Shown piece by piece: positions 8,480-19,595 of a stretch of DNA of 60,963 bases (positions are counted from its first letter, which is position 1; every line of letters starts with the position of its first letter). The stretch is taken from the NCBI GenBank assembly GCA_009103225.1, contig RHPI01002272.1, positions 129,454 through 190,416 on the forward strand. Direction: 5' to 3'. The stretch is from Chlorokybus atmophyticus (lineage: Eukaryota; Streptophyta; Chlorokybophyceae; Chlorokybales; Chlorokybaceae). The translations under genes and the position numbers were made by a program. The notes below the pieces were generated by a model. That model had not been told where the DNA came from. It made no database searches and saw only the letters and a list, made by a program, of their open reading frames with translations.

Positions 8480-10480
8480 AGGTCAGTGGTTTGTGCTCAG
8501 GCATTTGTCATTGCTGCTTGTTACAGTAGTAGTCACCGCAGACAATAAGTGTGAATGGCATGTCCAGCAACAAAACAGAACTGCAGTGAGCACAGCATGT
8601 GACAGCTGTGGCTAATGGCTACACTTCTGTACCAACAACAACAGTGGAGACAATAAAGCCACCGTATCCTGCACACATGCTGACATATGGCCTTGCAGCG
8701 TGCGCACCAAGCAACGTGCAATGCAGTGTTGATCGCTACACTTCTACATATATATGAATTACCTAGTTTGATAGTTACTGTTGAACCTGCCACATACCTG
8801 CTAGGCCGCTAACACGGGGCCAGCTCGAGGGCGGCAACGCCGCCCACAGCGAACATGCAAACCACTACCACCTATGTAAAGGACGTCCAGTATCACCTCT
8901 ACAACACCAGCCGCACGACGTCCGGCCACTGCTACCGCCTACGCCAACAGGAGGTTAGACTGCTAGATATGGTTGTTACTCTTCAAGCTGGTAGACCCTT
9001 GGCTTTGCTCACCTGCTAGTGCCAGTATATGTCAAGCATTGCTGACCTGCGAATGGCTAGCTAGCTAACATGCTCTGGCATGTGTGCTCGCCGCAACCAG
9101 CGGCCGTACACTAAGTCGGACGACGAAAACCCACCTTGGTCCAGAGCGGAGAAGTCAGCTGGCTTCAGCTGCACTTTGCGTCCTGCCGCCTAACGCGCTT
9201 ACCCGCTTCCAGCTTGTGTGAGGCGGCGGCGTCGCGTCCCCTCCGTCCCGCCGCTGCTCATGCGCTCGCTCTGGCCCATGCCGCCCGCTGCGTCCTCTAA
9301 GGCTGACGCGGAGCCAGGTACCGTGACAAGTGCCCAGATCACTGAACAAGTTTGAACGGAGTCGAACGTGGAAAGTATTATCAATGGGCTGGGGTTTTCC
9401 TGATTGCCTTTCATCAAGATACCGTAGTGCCACGAAATGTTCGTTAAATAAATAATTATGCAGGGGTACTTTATGAACTAAAAACCCCCCTGCTCGGCGG
9501 CAGCAGCTATGCAAATCCATTGCATATGCGTTGAAACGTATAGTTTTGCAGGGTTTTGACGAAATCAAAATTACATATGTTTTCGGCGGTTGTCACGAAT
9601 AATCTGTGTCACTACGGTAGTATCATGACATGAAAGCACATCATGCTGACGTGACATGACAGGCTGTTATTGATAGCATCATGAAGGGCTCGTAAAACCC
9701 TACCATACGCCACATTTTTAACACCTGTATCGGCCTAGCACTGCTATCACAATACAAGCTGACCATGTCATGTGCAGGAAAATATACTTTCATGTCATGT
9801 CATGCCTGCATATGCATTGAGCGACTTAGGCCTAGTGCGGGGAGCCGCGGGCTCCATCTTGGGCCAGCATTCTGGCGCAAATTTGTGTACCTGATTCCTC
9901 GGCGGCACGGCATGGAGTGCGGTGAGGCGGTGGCGGGCGGCTGCAGTTGTCTCCGACGTCGGGGCTAAAAGGGCTCTCTCCGGGAGGTGGTCAGAAGCGC
10001 AAGCGTCAGCGCCATGCTGAGCGGGGCTGCTTAGCAAACGCCAACGGTGCAGCTGGAAGCTACTAAACCGACCGTTTGACATAGATGGCTGCAAGCACCG
10101 CTTCAGCCTTTCGCAGGTGCTCTACAATGCCTTGCCATTGTTGACCGCCCTGCACACAGCTTGTCTAGCTGAATCAATGTTGCAGCTCGTGTACCATTAT
10201 TTGTATTGCACGCAAGTAACGCAGGCTGACCAGCGCCTGTGTATGTTTGTGCATGCATGTTTCTACATATAAGGCCGCATACGTGCACACCCGCGCGCGC
10301 ACTCATTCATACACGCACACCTTCACATGTATACAATTGAACACGCGTCTTGCAATCAGTCAGTATTTTAGCTCGTTGCGCGCAGCAGCAACTTACAGCA
10401 AGCCTGCTGTGATATGTGAGTATGTGCACTTCTGTTATCGACGTCCTTACTGTTACTGCGGGCAGTAACGATACTGTTTT
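8480..10480. other. Unassigned intergenic DNA
   Basis: No gene is recognised. A 13-base inverted repeat (CATGACATGAAAG at 9,624-9,636 and its complement at 9,787-9,799) encloses 150 bases and could be a MITE-like remnant. 9,340-9,600 is more AT-rich than its neighbours. 10,240-10,330 is CA/CG-rich microsatellite-like DNA. Confidence 0.4.
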
Positions 10481-10900
10481 TTGTCACAAGCGCACGGGGA
10501 CGGGCTTCTAGTGTCCCTGTTAAACGTTATAGCATGTCAAAGCTTGCCACGCCAGGTGCGCATGGTACACAGTGTAATACCCCTAGTCGACACCCTTGTA
10601 CATTTTTCCGCAGCTCTACAACACTCGATTGGTGCTGACACGGCCATTGCTGAACTGAAACTTTGACAGGAGTTGGGCGCACTGCACCCATTATAAGGCT
10701 GGCCTGCACCGAGCTTGGTTTAGCAGAAGCGGAAGCGCTTCTTGCAATGGGCGGACTGGTATGCGGAAGGCTGCCTGCAGTGCTGACTGCGGGTGCATCC
10801 ATTGTCACTGACAGTGGCTACTGGAACCACATTTTCGTCAACCGTGGTAGTGCTGCACAAGACCTGAATTTGGCTGCTGCACACGGCTTGACATTCAAGG
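10481..10900 (+). CDS. Hypothetical exons, family unknown
   Basis: 10,481-10,660 and about 10,671-10,895 have protein-like open frames on the plus strand, separated by a plausible TTGACAG acceptor. The second encodes an Ala/Leu/Gly-rich segment (TELGLAEAEALLAMGGLVCG). The frame then runs into the GGACC palindrome array, which suggests that a repeat interrupted the gene. I do not recognise the product. Confidence 0.25.
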
Positions 10901-11115
10901 ACCAGATATGGTCCGTCCACGGCCCCCGCGGACCATGTATAGGCCGGTCGGGGCCCCAAATCCTGGTGCGCAGTCGCGCACCAGACATGGTGCGCGGCTG
11001 GACCAGATATGTTTCTGGTCCCTTCTGCCGCGGAAGTTCAGACCATGCATGGTCCGCGGCCGGACCAGGTTTGTCCCCGGTACGACTGTCAATCCGTGGT
11101 CTGGACTCAACAATG
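10898..11115. repeat. GGACCA/TGGTCC palindrome array (left)
   Basis: Dense palindromes of the type GGACCAGATATGGTCC, GACCATGCATGGTC and GGTGCGCAGTCGCGCACC follow one another over about 200 bases. A similar GGTCC-rich block lies at 58,770-59,090. The array is at the left edge of the E1 element and may be part of its subterminal region. Confidence 0.5.
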
Positions 11116-11129
11116 CCAGATCATATATG

Positions 11130-12455
11130 TTCCGCTGAACAAAATTAGTGTGGCTGGTTCGAAGCAGAATCATTGGGCGGACCATTGCTGGTGCACGCTC
11201 AGCTCATTGGTCATTTTAGACGAGCAGCACGCACCATACATGGTCTGCCGCCTTAACAGGCTCTTACTGGTCCACAATCTTGAAAAATTGCGGACCATTC
11301 ATGGTTGGTTCCCCATGATTGCTGAACCATGCATGGTGCTAAGTTGGTTCGCTGTATAATAAATTTGGGTGGACCATTGCTGACGCATGCTCAGCTCATG
11401 GACACTCGCACCATGCATGGTGTGATTGTCAAGTCTTTACTCAATGTACTAAACATTATCCACCTCGATGTGCGTGTATCGATGGTCTTGAGGAACCCAG
11501 CCTCTGCGCAGATCTAGATAGTAGGTGCTTCATGTAAGAATAACACCATCGTCTGGCTCAGTTGGTGCGTGGCCCAGTCAGTGCCCTCTCCCTCTCCGCG
11601 TAGAGGGGTGCATCGTGCATGGTCTTTCTGCGAAACACCCTTGTACGTGGTTGAGGGAGAGAGCACTAACTGGGTCCGGCATCAGCTAACCCTCGTTTTT
11701 GGTTACCCCTCTTTTGTACGCTGCGACTGTCAAGCACAGCCATCGGATTGAGCCCAATGATACGTGCATGGTGCGACTGTCAACACACGTGCATGGGCTC
11801 AAAATACCAAGCTGCAAGCTGTTCCTGGACCGATTGACTGCGAGGATACGGACCATGCATAATAGGTCCTCCATTGCTGGGTTATGCATAGTTCTAGGTT
11901 GGTCCGTAGTAAAATTATTGGGCGGACCATCGCTGACGCACGCTCAGCTACTGGACAGTCGCACCGTGCACGGTGCGACTGTCGCACTCTCAGCTCTTTG
12001 ACAGTCGCACCGTGCTGTCGATGCTCACATGCGTGACCAACAATAATGAGTAAGGCGGACCACTGCTGGCGCGTCGGATAAAAGAGGGTAGTTGTAGCTG
12101 ATGAGTGACGTGCTGATTGGCCTCCATCAATCCACACCCTTCATGGCTGCTCGTGGAGTATATGCACTGATGGGGGTCATGAGATGAACCTCGTCAATTC
12201 ACAGCCTACACAACAACCATGAAGGGTGCACTGCCAGTGCCCATCAGCGACATTATTCTACAGCTATTTGTCATTGCGTTATGTTGCCTATCTTCAGGGA
12301 CCGCATAAGGGATTTTGCGCAGAGGCTGGGCTAGAGGGCTTAGCCTCTTGTAACCGTTGATCCAAGCAAAGCGAACGGTGGGCAGTTACTCCATAGAGTC
12401 AAGCACCGTGCATGGTGCGACTGTCAACTCACGTGCATGGGCTCAAAATACCGTG
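11130..12455. repeat. E1 subterminal repeat region
   Basis: A unit reading roughly TTGGGCGGACCATTGCTGAC followed by GCACGCTCAGCT recurs at 11,173-11,210, 11,364-11,400, 11,917-11,950 and in shortened form near 12,055. A 42-base direct repeat containing GCGACTGTCAAC and GTGCATGGGCTCAAAATACC occurs at 11,767-11,808 and 12,411-12,452. Palindromes such as CACCATGCATGGTG and CACCGTGCACGGTG are interspersed. Repeats of this density upstream of a transposase are typical subterminal binding-site arrays of CACTA elements. Confidence 0.6.
11571..11677. repeat. Foldback inside the E1 repeat region
   Basis: GGCCCAGTCAGTGCCCTCTC continuing to 11,594 pairs imperfectly with GAGGGAGAGAGCACTAACTG at 11,653 onward, giving arms of about 24 bases and a loop of about 58 bases. 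Confidence 0.55.
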
Positions 12456-12588
12456 GTCTGCGCAGTAGGGTTTTAGCGGTCATTGAGTTGGCGGCGGCGC
12501 ACTTGTTGGTGGCGCCGGCAGCGCTCTTGTTGGTGGCGGCGGCTGCCTCTTGCGGTGCCCTTGGTGGTGGAATGTTGGCGGAATACCA

Positions 12589-12830
12589 ATGGCAAGCAAG
12601 AAGGCTGTCAAGCTTGCCAGGGACATTAGTACTAAGCTGGGAATCAACTTGCAACCAGCCGATAAGAGGAACACCAATCGTAGGCACCGCCGTCGCAGCC
12701 AACAAAGTTCCCTACCCTGGCCGGAGCAGGCGGCTAATCTCCAGCAAGATGCTGACAGCCCACAGCCTGCCCATGAACTTGAGGCTACGCACGACCAGCT
12801 GGATGGCGAGATCAGCCAGCAGCATGAGCA
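12589..12830 (+). CDS. E1 gene, exon 1 (basic N-terminus)
   Basis: The ATG at 12,589 opens a basic protein start (MASKKAVKLARDIS, then RRHRRRSQQ, a possible nuclear localisation signal). It ends at a good donor, CA|GTAAGT. Joining to an acceptor at 13,028 (TGTAG) restores a glutamine codon and puts exon 2 in its open frame, so intron 12,831-13,028 is well supported. Function unknown; by position it is an E1-encoded protein, perhaps the transposase N-terminus. Confidence 0.5.
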
Positions 12831-13028
12831 GTAAGTTTGCTTGCTTACCTTACTTACTTCTCTGCAATGGTCACGCGGTCTACTGTGCATGCCACCTACT
12901 ATTCTTGCTGTGACAGCCTTCACCATGCTAGGAGACTGTCAACAAACTGCGTGCACTAGCTGCCTTGCTGTGTATTGCTGTCAGTTGATGGTGCCAATGC
13001 ATATGATCTAACTGCAGGATTTCTGTAG

Positions 13029-13401
13029 GCCTCCCGCAAATCAGCAGCCGACTGTCCATGTGGCCGGCATCACTACCAGTGGAGTGTCAGCCACACTTAA
13101 CTTAAGGCAACAGTCAGGTAGACAGCCGACTGTCGATGTTGCCAGCACCAGCAGTGCCGCAACAGCTCCACTGCAATTCCATGGACAGCCGACTGTTAAC
13201 ATGGCTGGCACCGGCAGTGCAGCAACAACCGCACTTCAACATCAGTCTGATCCACAGCCGACTGTCAACGTGGCCGGCACTAGCAGTGCTGCCCCCTCTC
13301 AGCATTCATGGCAACAATCAGACCTGCAAGAGACTGTTGACATGCCAACTGACGACTTGCATGCGCTGACTAGTGACGAGGAGGTTGTTGAACCCGAGTA
13401 G
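13029..13401 (+). CDS. E1 gene, exon 2 (QPTV..AGT repeats)
   Basis: The exon encodes four imperfect repeats of the form QPTVxVAGTxSAA spaced about 21-30 residues apart, and ends with an acidic TSDEEVVEPE segment before TAG. At DNA level each repeat carries CAGCCGACTGTCAACGTGGC or a variant. It therefore contains the same GACTGTCAAC motif that fills the element's non-coding ends. The repeats are low-complexity and no domain is recognised. Confidence 0.5.
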
Positions 13402-13602
13402 CAAGAAGTCTCCCAGAGGATTTGCTCTTGCCTGAGGTGCCATGGCAAGGTGAGCACTAATCATGTTGCTCATGCTCACTCAACATAGCGCGCACGGTTG
13501 TGGGACATGCACTGAGGCTGTCCATGCAACTGTCATGTCCGCCCACTGCTATACGCGTTGTGAACTATACTTCAGTCGTTGACAGCCCATTTCTTTTTGC
13601 AG

Positions 13603-13935
13603 TTCATTAACTTAGAGACTCCCATGGCCCACATGCGACTGGACACGGCGGCGCAAGAAAGTATGCACCCACCGCCAATGCCTTCAGCACAATGCGATAC
13701 CCCTCAACCAGGCATTTCTTACCAACAACAAACCTCAGAGACACCTACGCAAAAGATGCTGGATAAGTTCATGTCACTACTGACAGACTTGGAGGACTCT
13801 CATGCCCAGCAATCACTGATCAATAAGGTGCATAAGATTGTTTTCGGCGCTGAGGATTCATTCGTTCAGCTTGCTAAGGATCCTGCTTATGACCGCAGTC
13901 AGCTGCGAAATGACCTCCACGCCTTGCTCGGCTAG
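13603..13935 (+). CDS. E1 gene, further exon
   Basis: The exon follows a strong polypyrimidine-CAG acceptor (CTTTTTGCAG at 13,602). The open frame encodes about 110 aa ending in a helical segment (KMLDKFMSLLTDLEDSHAQQ and SQLRNDLHALLG) and stops at TAG. No known domain is recognised. It lies between the repeat exon and the transposase core and probably belongs to the same transcription unit. Confidence 0.4.
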   Translation, partial: FINLETPMAHMRLDTAAQESMHPPPMPSAQCDTPQPGISYQQQTSETPTQKMLDKFMSLLTDLEDSHAQQSLINKVHKIVFGAEDSFVQLAKDPAYDRSQLRNDLHALLG

Positions 13936-14064
13936 CGCAACCCCTCTCAGCCGGCTAACATCACGGCTGTCGATGCATTGCTGACTTTCATTGGAATGCC
14001 AGAGTCACAGAGATATACAGCATGCACGAGATGCAGTTATTTCTTTCCAGATGCTTAACTATCC

Positions 14065-14880
14065 GGCCATGATGACAGCGAGGACAGCTATGAGGCAGAT
14101 GACAGTCGCCACAAGCTTATGAAGCGCTTGTGGAAACAGCCGTGCGGAGGCCAATGCGGGCGCACGCGCAAGGATTGCATTGACTTTCTGTACACACCCA
14201 TTGGTCCAAGGCTCGGTCCGTGGCTGCAAGTACCTTCTGTTGCATATAGCAACCTTGCTTGGTGATACAAAGACACATGGCTCGACGTGCCGATTGACCA
14301 GCCCCCAGCGCCTCAAAGGGAAGATTGGCATGGCAGCAAGTGGAGAGAGTTCTCTTCTTTTTGAGACTGCACGAAGACCATTCCTCTGCCAAACAAACGC
14401 GATTGTGGACGCTACAACTACGACATTGACATGCCCTAGCACAGGGATGGTTACTGGAAATGGCATTGCGAGTGCTCCTGTGACAATGAAGAGGCTGCAC
14501 AACAGTGTACTGGAGACCCGCGCAACATTGTGCTCATGCTGCACAGTGATGGTTTCAGCTGCGCATCAACTACAAAGCGGAGCAGCCTTGTCATCAACGT
14601 TTTTGTACTCAACGGAGGCAAGCGCGTCAGCTCACAGGCGTCTTCCATCATGCTCGTGGTATTTGTCCCAGTTGACAAAGTACTCGACGCTGACAAGGAC
14701 TGTCCGAACCCGTTTATAAAACCCATGCTGGATGAGTTGGAGGATTTGTACGCCATGGGCTTCCCCACACACTACGGTTTGGACTCCAGCCAGGTGGACA
14801 ACAAGCTGCCACACCAATCAGCCGGTACGCTCGATGACTGTTCATCAGACCTCGTGCGCAATGCTGTGTCATGCATGTGA
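14065..14880 (+). pseudogene. E1 TNP2-related transposase, N-terminal core
   Basis: Reading the plus strand gives HDDSEDSYEADDSRHKLMKR and a WKWHCECSCDNEE segment, then NIVLMLHSDGFSC, NVFVLNGG, a hydrophobic strand and NPFIKPMLDELEDLYAMG. This order matches the core of En/Spm TNP2-like transposases (LxLxxDG, then the 'xxxFLKPxVEELxxL' segment). Stop codons interrupt the frame near 14,262, 14,364 and 14,440, so the copy is degenerate. It is followed by the zinc-ribbon-like segment at 15,063. Confidence 0.6.
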
Positions 14881-15062
14881 CTGTCGATATCGCCTGTCAT
14901 TCTTCAAATCGCATTGTGACGAATTGAAGAGTAAGCATAAATTCCATTGAGGGCTGTCAACAACGACTGTCATTTATGAAAGCCATTGGTTGCCACCTGT
15001 TACGAATCTATTGAGGGCCTGTTTAAGAGACTGTCCACAACGACTGTCAACAGCAACTAGCT

Positions 15063-15330
15063 TTGTGCAGCTGTCCACTGTACAGGACAGTTCACGTTGA
15101 CAATCGCCGTTGTATCCTGCGCGTAACTTCACACGCGCTGCGCACACACCATCAATGGGCCTTGATGCAACGGGTTTTTGCAGGTGAAAGAGTTTTCCTG
15201 AGAGCCATGGTCATGAACATTGCCGGTGATAATCCCGCTGAAAGCGAGATGGGGCAATTAAGGAATGGCGGCTTCTGCGGTTGCAGGGCTTGTTGCCTGC
15301 TGGCAACTCATATCCAGTACTCTATTGTCG
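15063..15330 (+). pseudogene. E1 transposase, GDNPAES/Cys-rich segment
   Basis: The frame includes MVMNIAGDNPAESEMGQLRN followed by CGCRAC, equivalent to the conserved 'GDxPAxxxxxGF...CRxC' part of this transposase group, where the protein binds zinc. An alternative upstream start is not clear and the frame is interrupted after about 15,380. Confidence 0.55.
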
Positions 15331-15468
15331 CCCAAAAAGTCACTCAAGTCAAATCCCAGCACTGGCAGCGATGTTGTTGAAGAAACCCGAAGAAATAGGA
15401 CTGTTTTCCACTACGCTAGCAGCCGCTACCACAGTTGCCATCCATTTGCTAAATGAACTGCAGAGGCC

Positions 15469-15996
15469 ATGTACGCGCTAGCCTACAAAGTTGAGAGCAT
15501 AGAAAATCCCACTCTCAAGAAAGAAAAGGCCAAGACGTATGGCGTCAACGGGCTGTCGCCTTTGTGGAGGCTTTGGCGGATGTACAAGTATGACCCATGC
15601 CAGGACATGGTCTTTAATACCATGCACACGCTAGCCAAAGGACTGGCCGAAAGCTTGACAGCCTGCACTCTGATGGATGGTGGGGACGAGCAGGTCAGCA
15701 AGGCTGAGATTGACAGTTGCCTAACTGTGATGAGAAACGCACGGCACAGGGAGTTGAGGCATGGTAACCGCTGGCCACACGGCCTCAGCAGTCGCCTTGG
15801 ATGGTGGAAGGCGCAGGAGCACCTGCTCTTTGTGCAGTTTGCTGTGCCTTATGTTTTTCACAAGCTGCTAAGCGAAGAAAGGAGAGACCTCGTCATGTGC
15901 CTCCACATGATATTTCGCTTGTTCTTTGACATCTCATGCCGCTTGAGTTGGGGTTCCGGCCGTCTGGAGGTCGCTGATGCACTGCTCCGGTACTGA
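15469..15996 (+). CDS. E1 transposase, C-terminal region
   Basis: The 175-codon frame encodes a YGVNGLSPLWRLWRM segment, then DMVFNTMHTLAKGL (compare the MHT/MHx motif of TNP2 proteins), then a helical part HLLFVQFAVPYVFHKLL and CLHMIFRLFFDISCRL resembling DUF4218. It ends about ten bases before the copia A LTR; a GTGAAC donor-like sequence directly precedes the insertion. Continuation downstream is lost or lies beyond 50,226. Confidence 0.55.
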   Translation: MYALAYKVESIENPTLKKEKAKTYGVNGLSPLWRLWRMYKYDPCQDMVFNTMHTLAKGLAESLTACTLMDGGDEQVSKAEIDSCLTVMRNARHRELRHGNRWPHGLSSRLGWWKAQEHLLFVQFAVPYVFHKLLSEERRDLVMCLHMIFRLFFDISCRLSWGSGRLEVADALLRY

Positions 15997-16006
15997 AAGG
16001 TGAACA

Positions 16007-16430
16007 TGTTGAAGGACTAGCATGCACATGTAGTTGAGGCAAGCATAGCCACACAGAGACAGAGCTACCGCCACCAGAGCATACACAAGTCACATCACAT
16101 TCATCTATTACAAGTTGTCCGCTGGTTCTTATACCAGCCAGTTACACACACGTCTACGTTTGCAGAACTGCGTAAGCTATACTCAGCCTTTTGACGCGCT
16201 CTAAGCTGCGTTGTCTTCCTTACAACCAGAGCTTTCCAACAAGCTCTTACACGCCTAATATGAGTAAGAATACGCGGAGATACGAAGCAGTTAGTAAGGC
16301 TCGTGTCTGGAGTCCGTAGTCTGGTCCGACGACGCCATCTTGCTAAGTCCGGACCTAGTGCTCGTCCTTACGACCTTCTACTCCTGTGTGGAAGGTCGAT
16401 GCTGATCGTATGTAGGAATGACTCTCAACA
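16007..16430 (-). repeat. Copia A 3' LTR
   Basis: A 424-bp LTR with TG...CA ends (TGTTGAAGGACTAGC ... GACTCTCAACA as read on plus). It is the same family as the copia B and C LTRs. The 5-bp flanks of the two copia A LTRs (GAACA left, CATAC right) do not match, so no target duplication is seen. Confidence 0.85.
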
Positions 16431-16472
16431 CTCCCACGCGAGCAGCTTGACCTCCAACGCTTGCTCCTGTAG

Positions 16473-17124
16473 TCAAACACAAATGCCAAGTCCTGCGCGA
16501 CAAGTCTTGAACTTGAGAGATGACAATGGCTTTGTCATGAAGTCCGCCAGCATGACCTCGGTGTTGCAGTACTGGAACTCCACCTCCTTCCTTGTGACTC
16601 TGTCACGCACAAAGTGATGCATGACATCAATGTGCTTCGTCCTTGCCGAGGCGATAGGGTGCTTCAACAACTTGATGGCTCCTTGGTTGCCACAGTTGAT
16701 GACGATGCACGCCATAGGGTGCTCCAAGTCTGTCATGAGCTTGCGAAGCCACTGGCTTCGCTCTGGCAGAGTGCTTCCTTCACTGCTGCTGCCGCTGCCA
16801 TTTACTCAGCCTCTGGTGTAGATGCTGCTGTTGTTGGCTGCAGCCTGCTGTTCCAGCTCACCACACCTCCGTTCAGCTTGAAGACGTAGCCTGTAGTGGA
16901 CCTCCTGTTGTTGAGGTCACCAGCAAAGTCCGAGTCGCAGTAGCCCTCCAACTCAGTGCTCCCGCTCCCAAACTTGATGCCAACTGTTGCGCTCCCAGCA
17001 ACATCGCATAGTACTCCCTTTGCTGCTCTCCAGTGCTCCATGCTCGGTGCAGACACATGTAGCGAGCAAGTACTCCCACAGCATGTGCAACATCGGGACG
17101 TGTGTACATTGCCAGATAGAGCAT
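16473..17124 (-). pseudogene. Copia A RNase H region, frame-broken
   Basis: The end of the copia polyprotein is present in fragments: 16,802-17,124 covers the RNase H with YCDSDFAGDLNNRRSTTGYV, and 16,473-16,736 covers the tail KHIDVMHHFVRDRV and the MLADFMTKPL end. Compared with copia C there are an insertion near 16,745, a 2-bp gain near 17,052 and a deletion near 17,163. The enzyme could not be made intact. Confidence 0.8.
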
Positions 17125-17129
17125 GCTGC

Positions 17130-19590
17130 CTACCAGCTCACCATATGGATACTGAGCCTTATCGAGTACCTCTCAGCCTTGGCCTTCATGAGGGCAGTGC
17201 CAAGTGCCAACGGTGTGGTCTTGGTCTTCGCTTCAGTGAGCCCAAACTTGGTGACGAGTCTTCTCACCATCTGCTCCTGACTGATCTTGATTGTGCGTGC
17301 AGCCCTGTCGCGCTCAATCACCATGCCAAGAAACCACTTGGCCTCTCCAAGATTACGAACTGAGAATGCTTGCTGTAGAGCAAGTTTTGTCTCCTGCAGG
17401 TGGTGCACCTGCCAGGCGGTGATGATGATATCATCAACATACACGAGCAGCCAGACCTTGTTGTCTGCATGGATGAAGAGCCCAGGGTCTGCAGAGGATG
17501 CGGTGAAGCCAAGTGCCTCCAGCTCCTTGGTGAGCTTGATGTGCCACATACGCGGTGCCTGTCGCAGCCCGTACAGTGCCTTGATCAGCTTGCACGCTGT
17601 GCCTCTCTCCCCTTCTTCATATCCAGGTGGTTGCTCGATGAAGATCTCCTCCTCCAGCTCTCCGTAGAGGAAGGCAGTCTTCACATCCAGGTGATGCAGC
17701 TCTAGGTCTTCAGCAGCAACCATAGCTAGCAGTGCACGGAAGGTGGTATGCTTACTTGCAGGTGCAAACACTTCGTTAAAGTCCACACCTTCCTGCAGCA
17801 AGAAGCCCTTTGCCACCAGTTTTGCCTTGTAGCGCTCAATGTTGCCATGATCATCACGCTTCACCTTCAAGACCCATTTCACTGGAATGGTCTTCACTCC
17901 TTGCGGTAACTGCTCCAGTGACCAAGTGTTGTTGGCATGGAGTGACGCAATCTCCTCGTCCATAGCACGCTGCCATTGCTCCGCATCTGGTGCTAACAAT
18001 GCCTCCTCGTAGGTGCTTGGCTCATTGTGCACACTGGCGACGTGTGCCTTGTGTAAGAAGTCAGGTGCCTTTCTCTCCCTCATTGGGTATCTCCGAGCTG
18101 CGTGCTCCTGCTGTTGGTACGGCTCCTCTTGGCCTGCTACAGCTGAGTCCTGCTCACCCTTGTTGTTGATGATGGCCTTGCCTGTAGCCTCCACTGTTTC
18201 AGGATGCTCCGGCTGTGCTTCATCTTCAGGAAAGAAGCCTGCTTCTGGTTGTGACAATCCCTCGTGGAAAACCACCTCTCTGCTCACAATGATCTTCTGA
18301 GTGTCCTTGAGCAAGATCCTGTAAGCCTTGGAACCCGGTTCATAGCCAACGAAGATGCCCTTCTTGCTGACCGGCTCCAGCTTGTGCCTGAGCTGTTTAG
18401 GCACCAGTGCATATGCTGTGCATCCAAACACACGCATACCACTCACATCTGGTGTGGCTCCATAGAAGTGCTCCCACGGAGTCTTCTGCTCTGAGCTCAC
18501 CGGAGACCTGTTGCGGATGTAGTTGGCAGTGAGTACCGCCTCCTTCCACATACTGTCTTCCATCTTGGTGTCATTGAGCATTGCTCGAACCCGTTCCAGG
18601 AGTGTCTTGTTGAGGCGTTCAGCTGCTCCATTCTGCTGCGGTGTGTAGGGTGCAGTGGTCTCGTGGCGTATGCCCTTGCTGGCGAAGAACTCCTTCAACT
18701 CCTTGTTAATGTACTCCCCTCCTCGGTCACTCCTCATTGCCTTCATCTTGTTGCTAGACTGCTTCTCCAAGAAGGCCACAACTGTGCGCACAGCTCCAGC
18801 AACTTCTGACTTCAGCGTCAACGGAAAGATGATGGACAGCTTGCTGTAGTCGTCGAGGAATGTAGCAAAGTACCTGACCCCTCCCTTCGCCACAATGCGC
18901 ATAGGGCCACAGACATCCATGTGCACAAGCTCGCAAGGATGCTGACTGCTAGAAGAGGATGATGGGAATGGCATAGCATGCTGCTTTGCAACCAGGCATG
19001 GTTCACAAAGTGCACCTGATGCATTCTTGAGTTCTTCTGTGCTGAGATGGATGCCCTTGACTATCTTCTCAGCGACAAGGCGAGTGAGCTTGACGTAGCT
19101 GAGATGCCCGAACCTCCGATGCCACAATGTTGGCGACTCCTTGTCCTTCACCACCATGGCTTGAATGTTAATGTCCTTAAGATGCTGCTCCACGTGGTAG
19201 AGCCCTCCCGGATCAGCGATTCCAACCATGTGCACGACCCCATCAAGGATGACTGTGCAGCCACCCTTCCGAAATGGGATCTCCGCGCCTAAGCGCTCCG
19301 CAACCCTCACAGAGAATAGACTCGCAATAGCCTTAGGAACATGCAGGACGTTGCGTAACAACACCTCGCGTAGTGTGTTACCAACCTTGCACTGGAGTCG
19401 TACGTTGCCAACTCCCTCAGCCACCAATACTTCGCCACCGAAGCCCGCCACCTTAATTGTGGACGTCAGCTTCCTGTAGCCCTCCATCACCTCCTTGTTT
19501 GGTGTGAGATGACGATCGCAGCCAGAGGTCACCACCCAGAAAGCTGTGCCCGCCCTCGAACTGGATGCAGTGAAGGCGACATGTTTCTCC
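17130..19590 (-). pseudogene. Copia A pol (protease-integrase-RT)
   Basis: Most of pol is open: 801 codons from 19,535 down to 17,130. Seen in order are GCDRHLTPN after the protease active site, a GAG-pre-integrase HRRFGHLSYVKL, the integrase core (MDVCGP, DDYSK, a DRGGEY segment and YTPQQNGAAERLN), and an RT with QQPPGYEEGERG-type and VYVDDIIITA segments. At its 5' side the frame is cut by gypsy 1. The protease DSG triad region at 19,530-19,560 is altered (GGDLWL instead of VVDSGC), another lesion. Confidence 0.85.
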
Positions 19591-19595
19591 TTGTG

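Larger units (their letters stand above)
10898..16006 (+). mobile_element. E1: degenerate En/Spm-like DNA transposon, left part
   Basis: The segment combines a subterminal repeat region (to about 12,455) with plus-strand exons of a TNP2-related transposase (12,589-15,996). The right part was displaced by insertion of copia A at 16,007. GACTGTCAAC motifs resume just after the copia A LTR at 50,226, so the element once continued there. The transposase carries stop codons and frame changes, so E1 is probably not autonomous now. Outer termini and target duplication were not found; the boundaries given are approximate. Confidence 0.5.

Noticed and set aside
11551-11600. tRNA-like start (GTCTGGCTCAGTTGGT)
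   Set aside because: It resembles a tRNA D-arm, but there is no matching T-arm (GGTTCGANNCC) or acceptor stem; the region instead forms a foldback.
11173-12075. CRISPR-like array
   Set aside because: The repeats are spaced irregularly, differ from one another and lie in a eukaryotic transposon context.
14059-14544. 161-codon minus-strand frame at 14,059-14,544 as a membrane protein
   Set aside because: The plus strand carries recognisable transposase motifs here, so the minus frame is a shadow.
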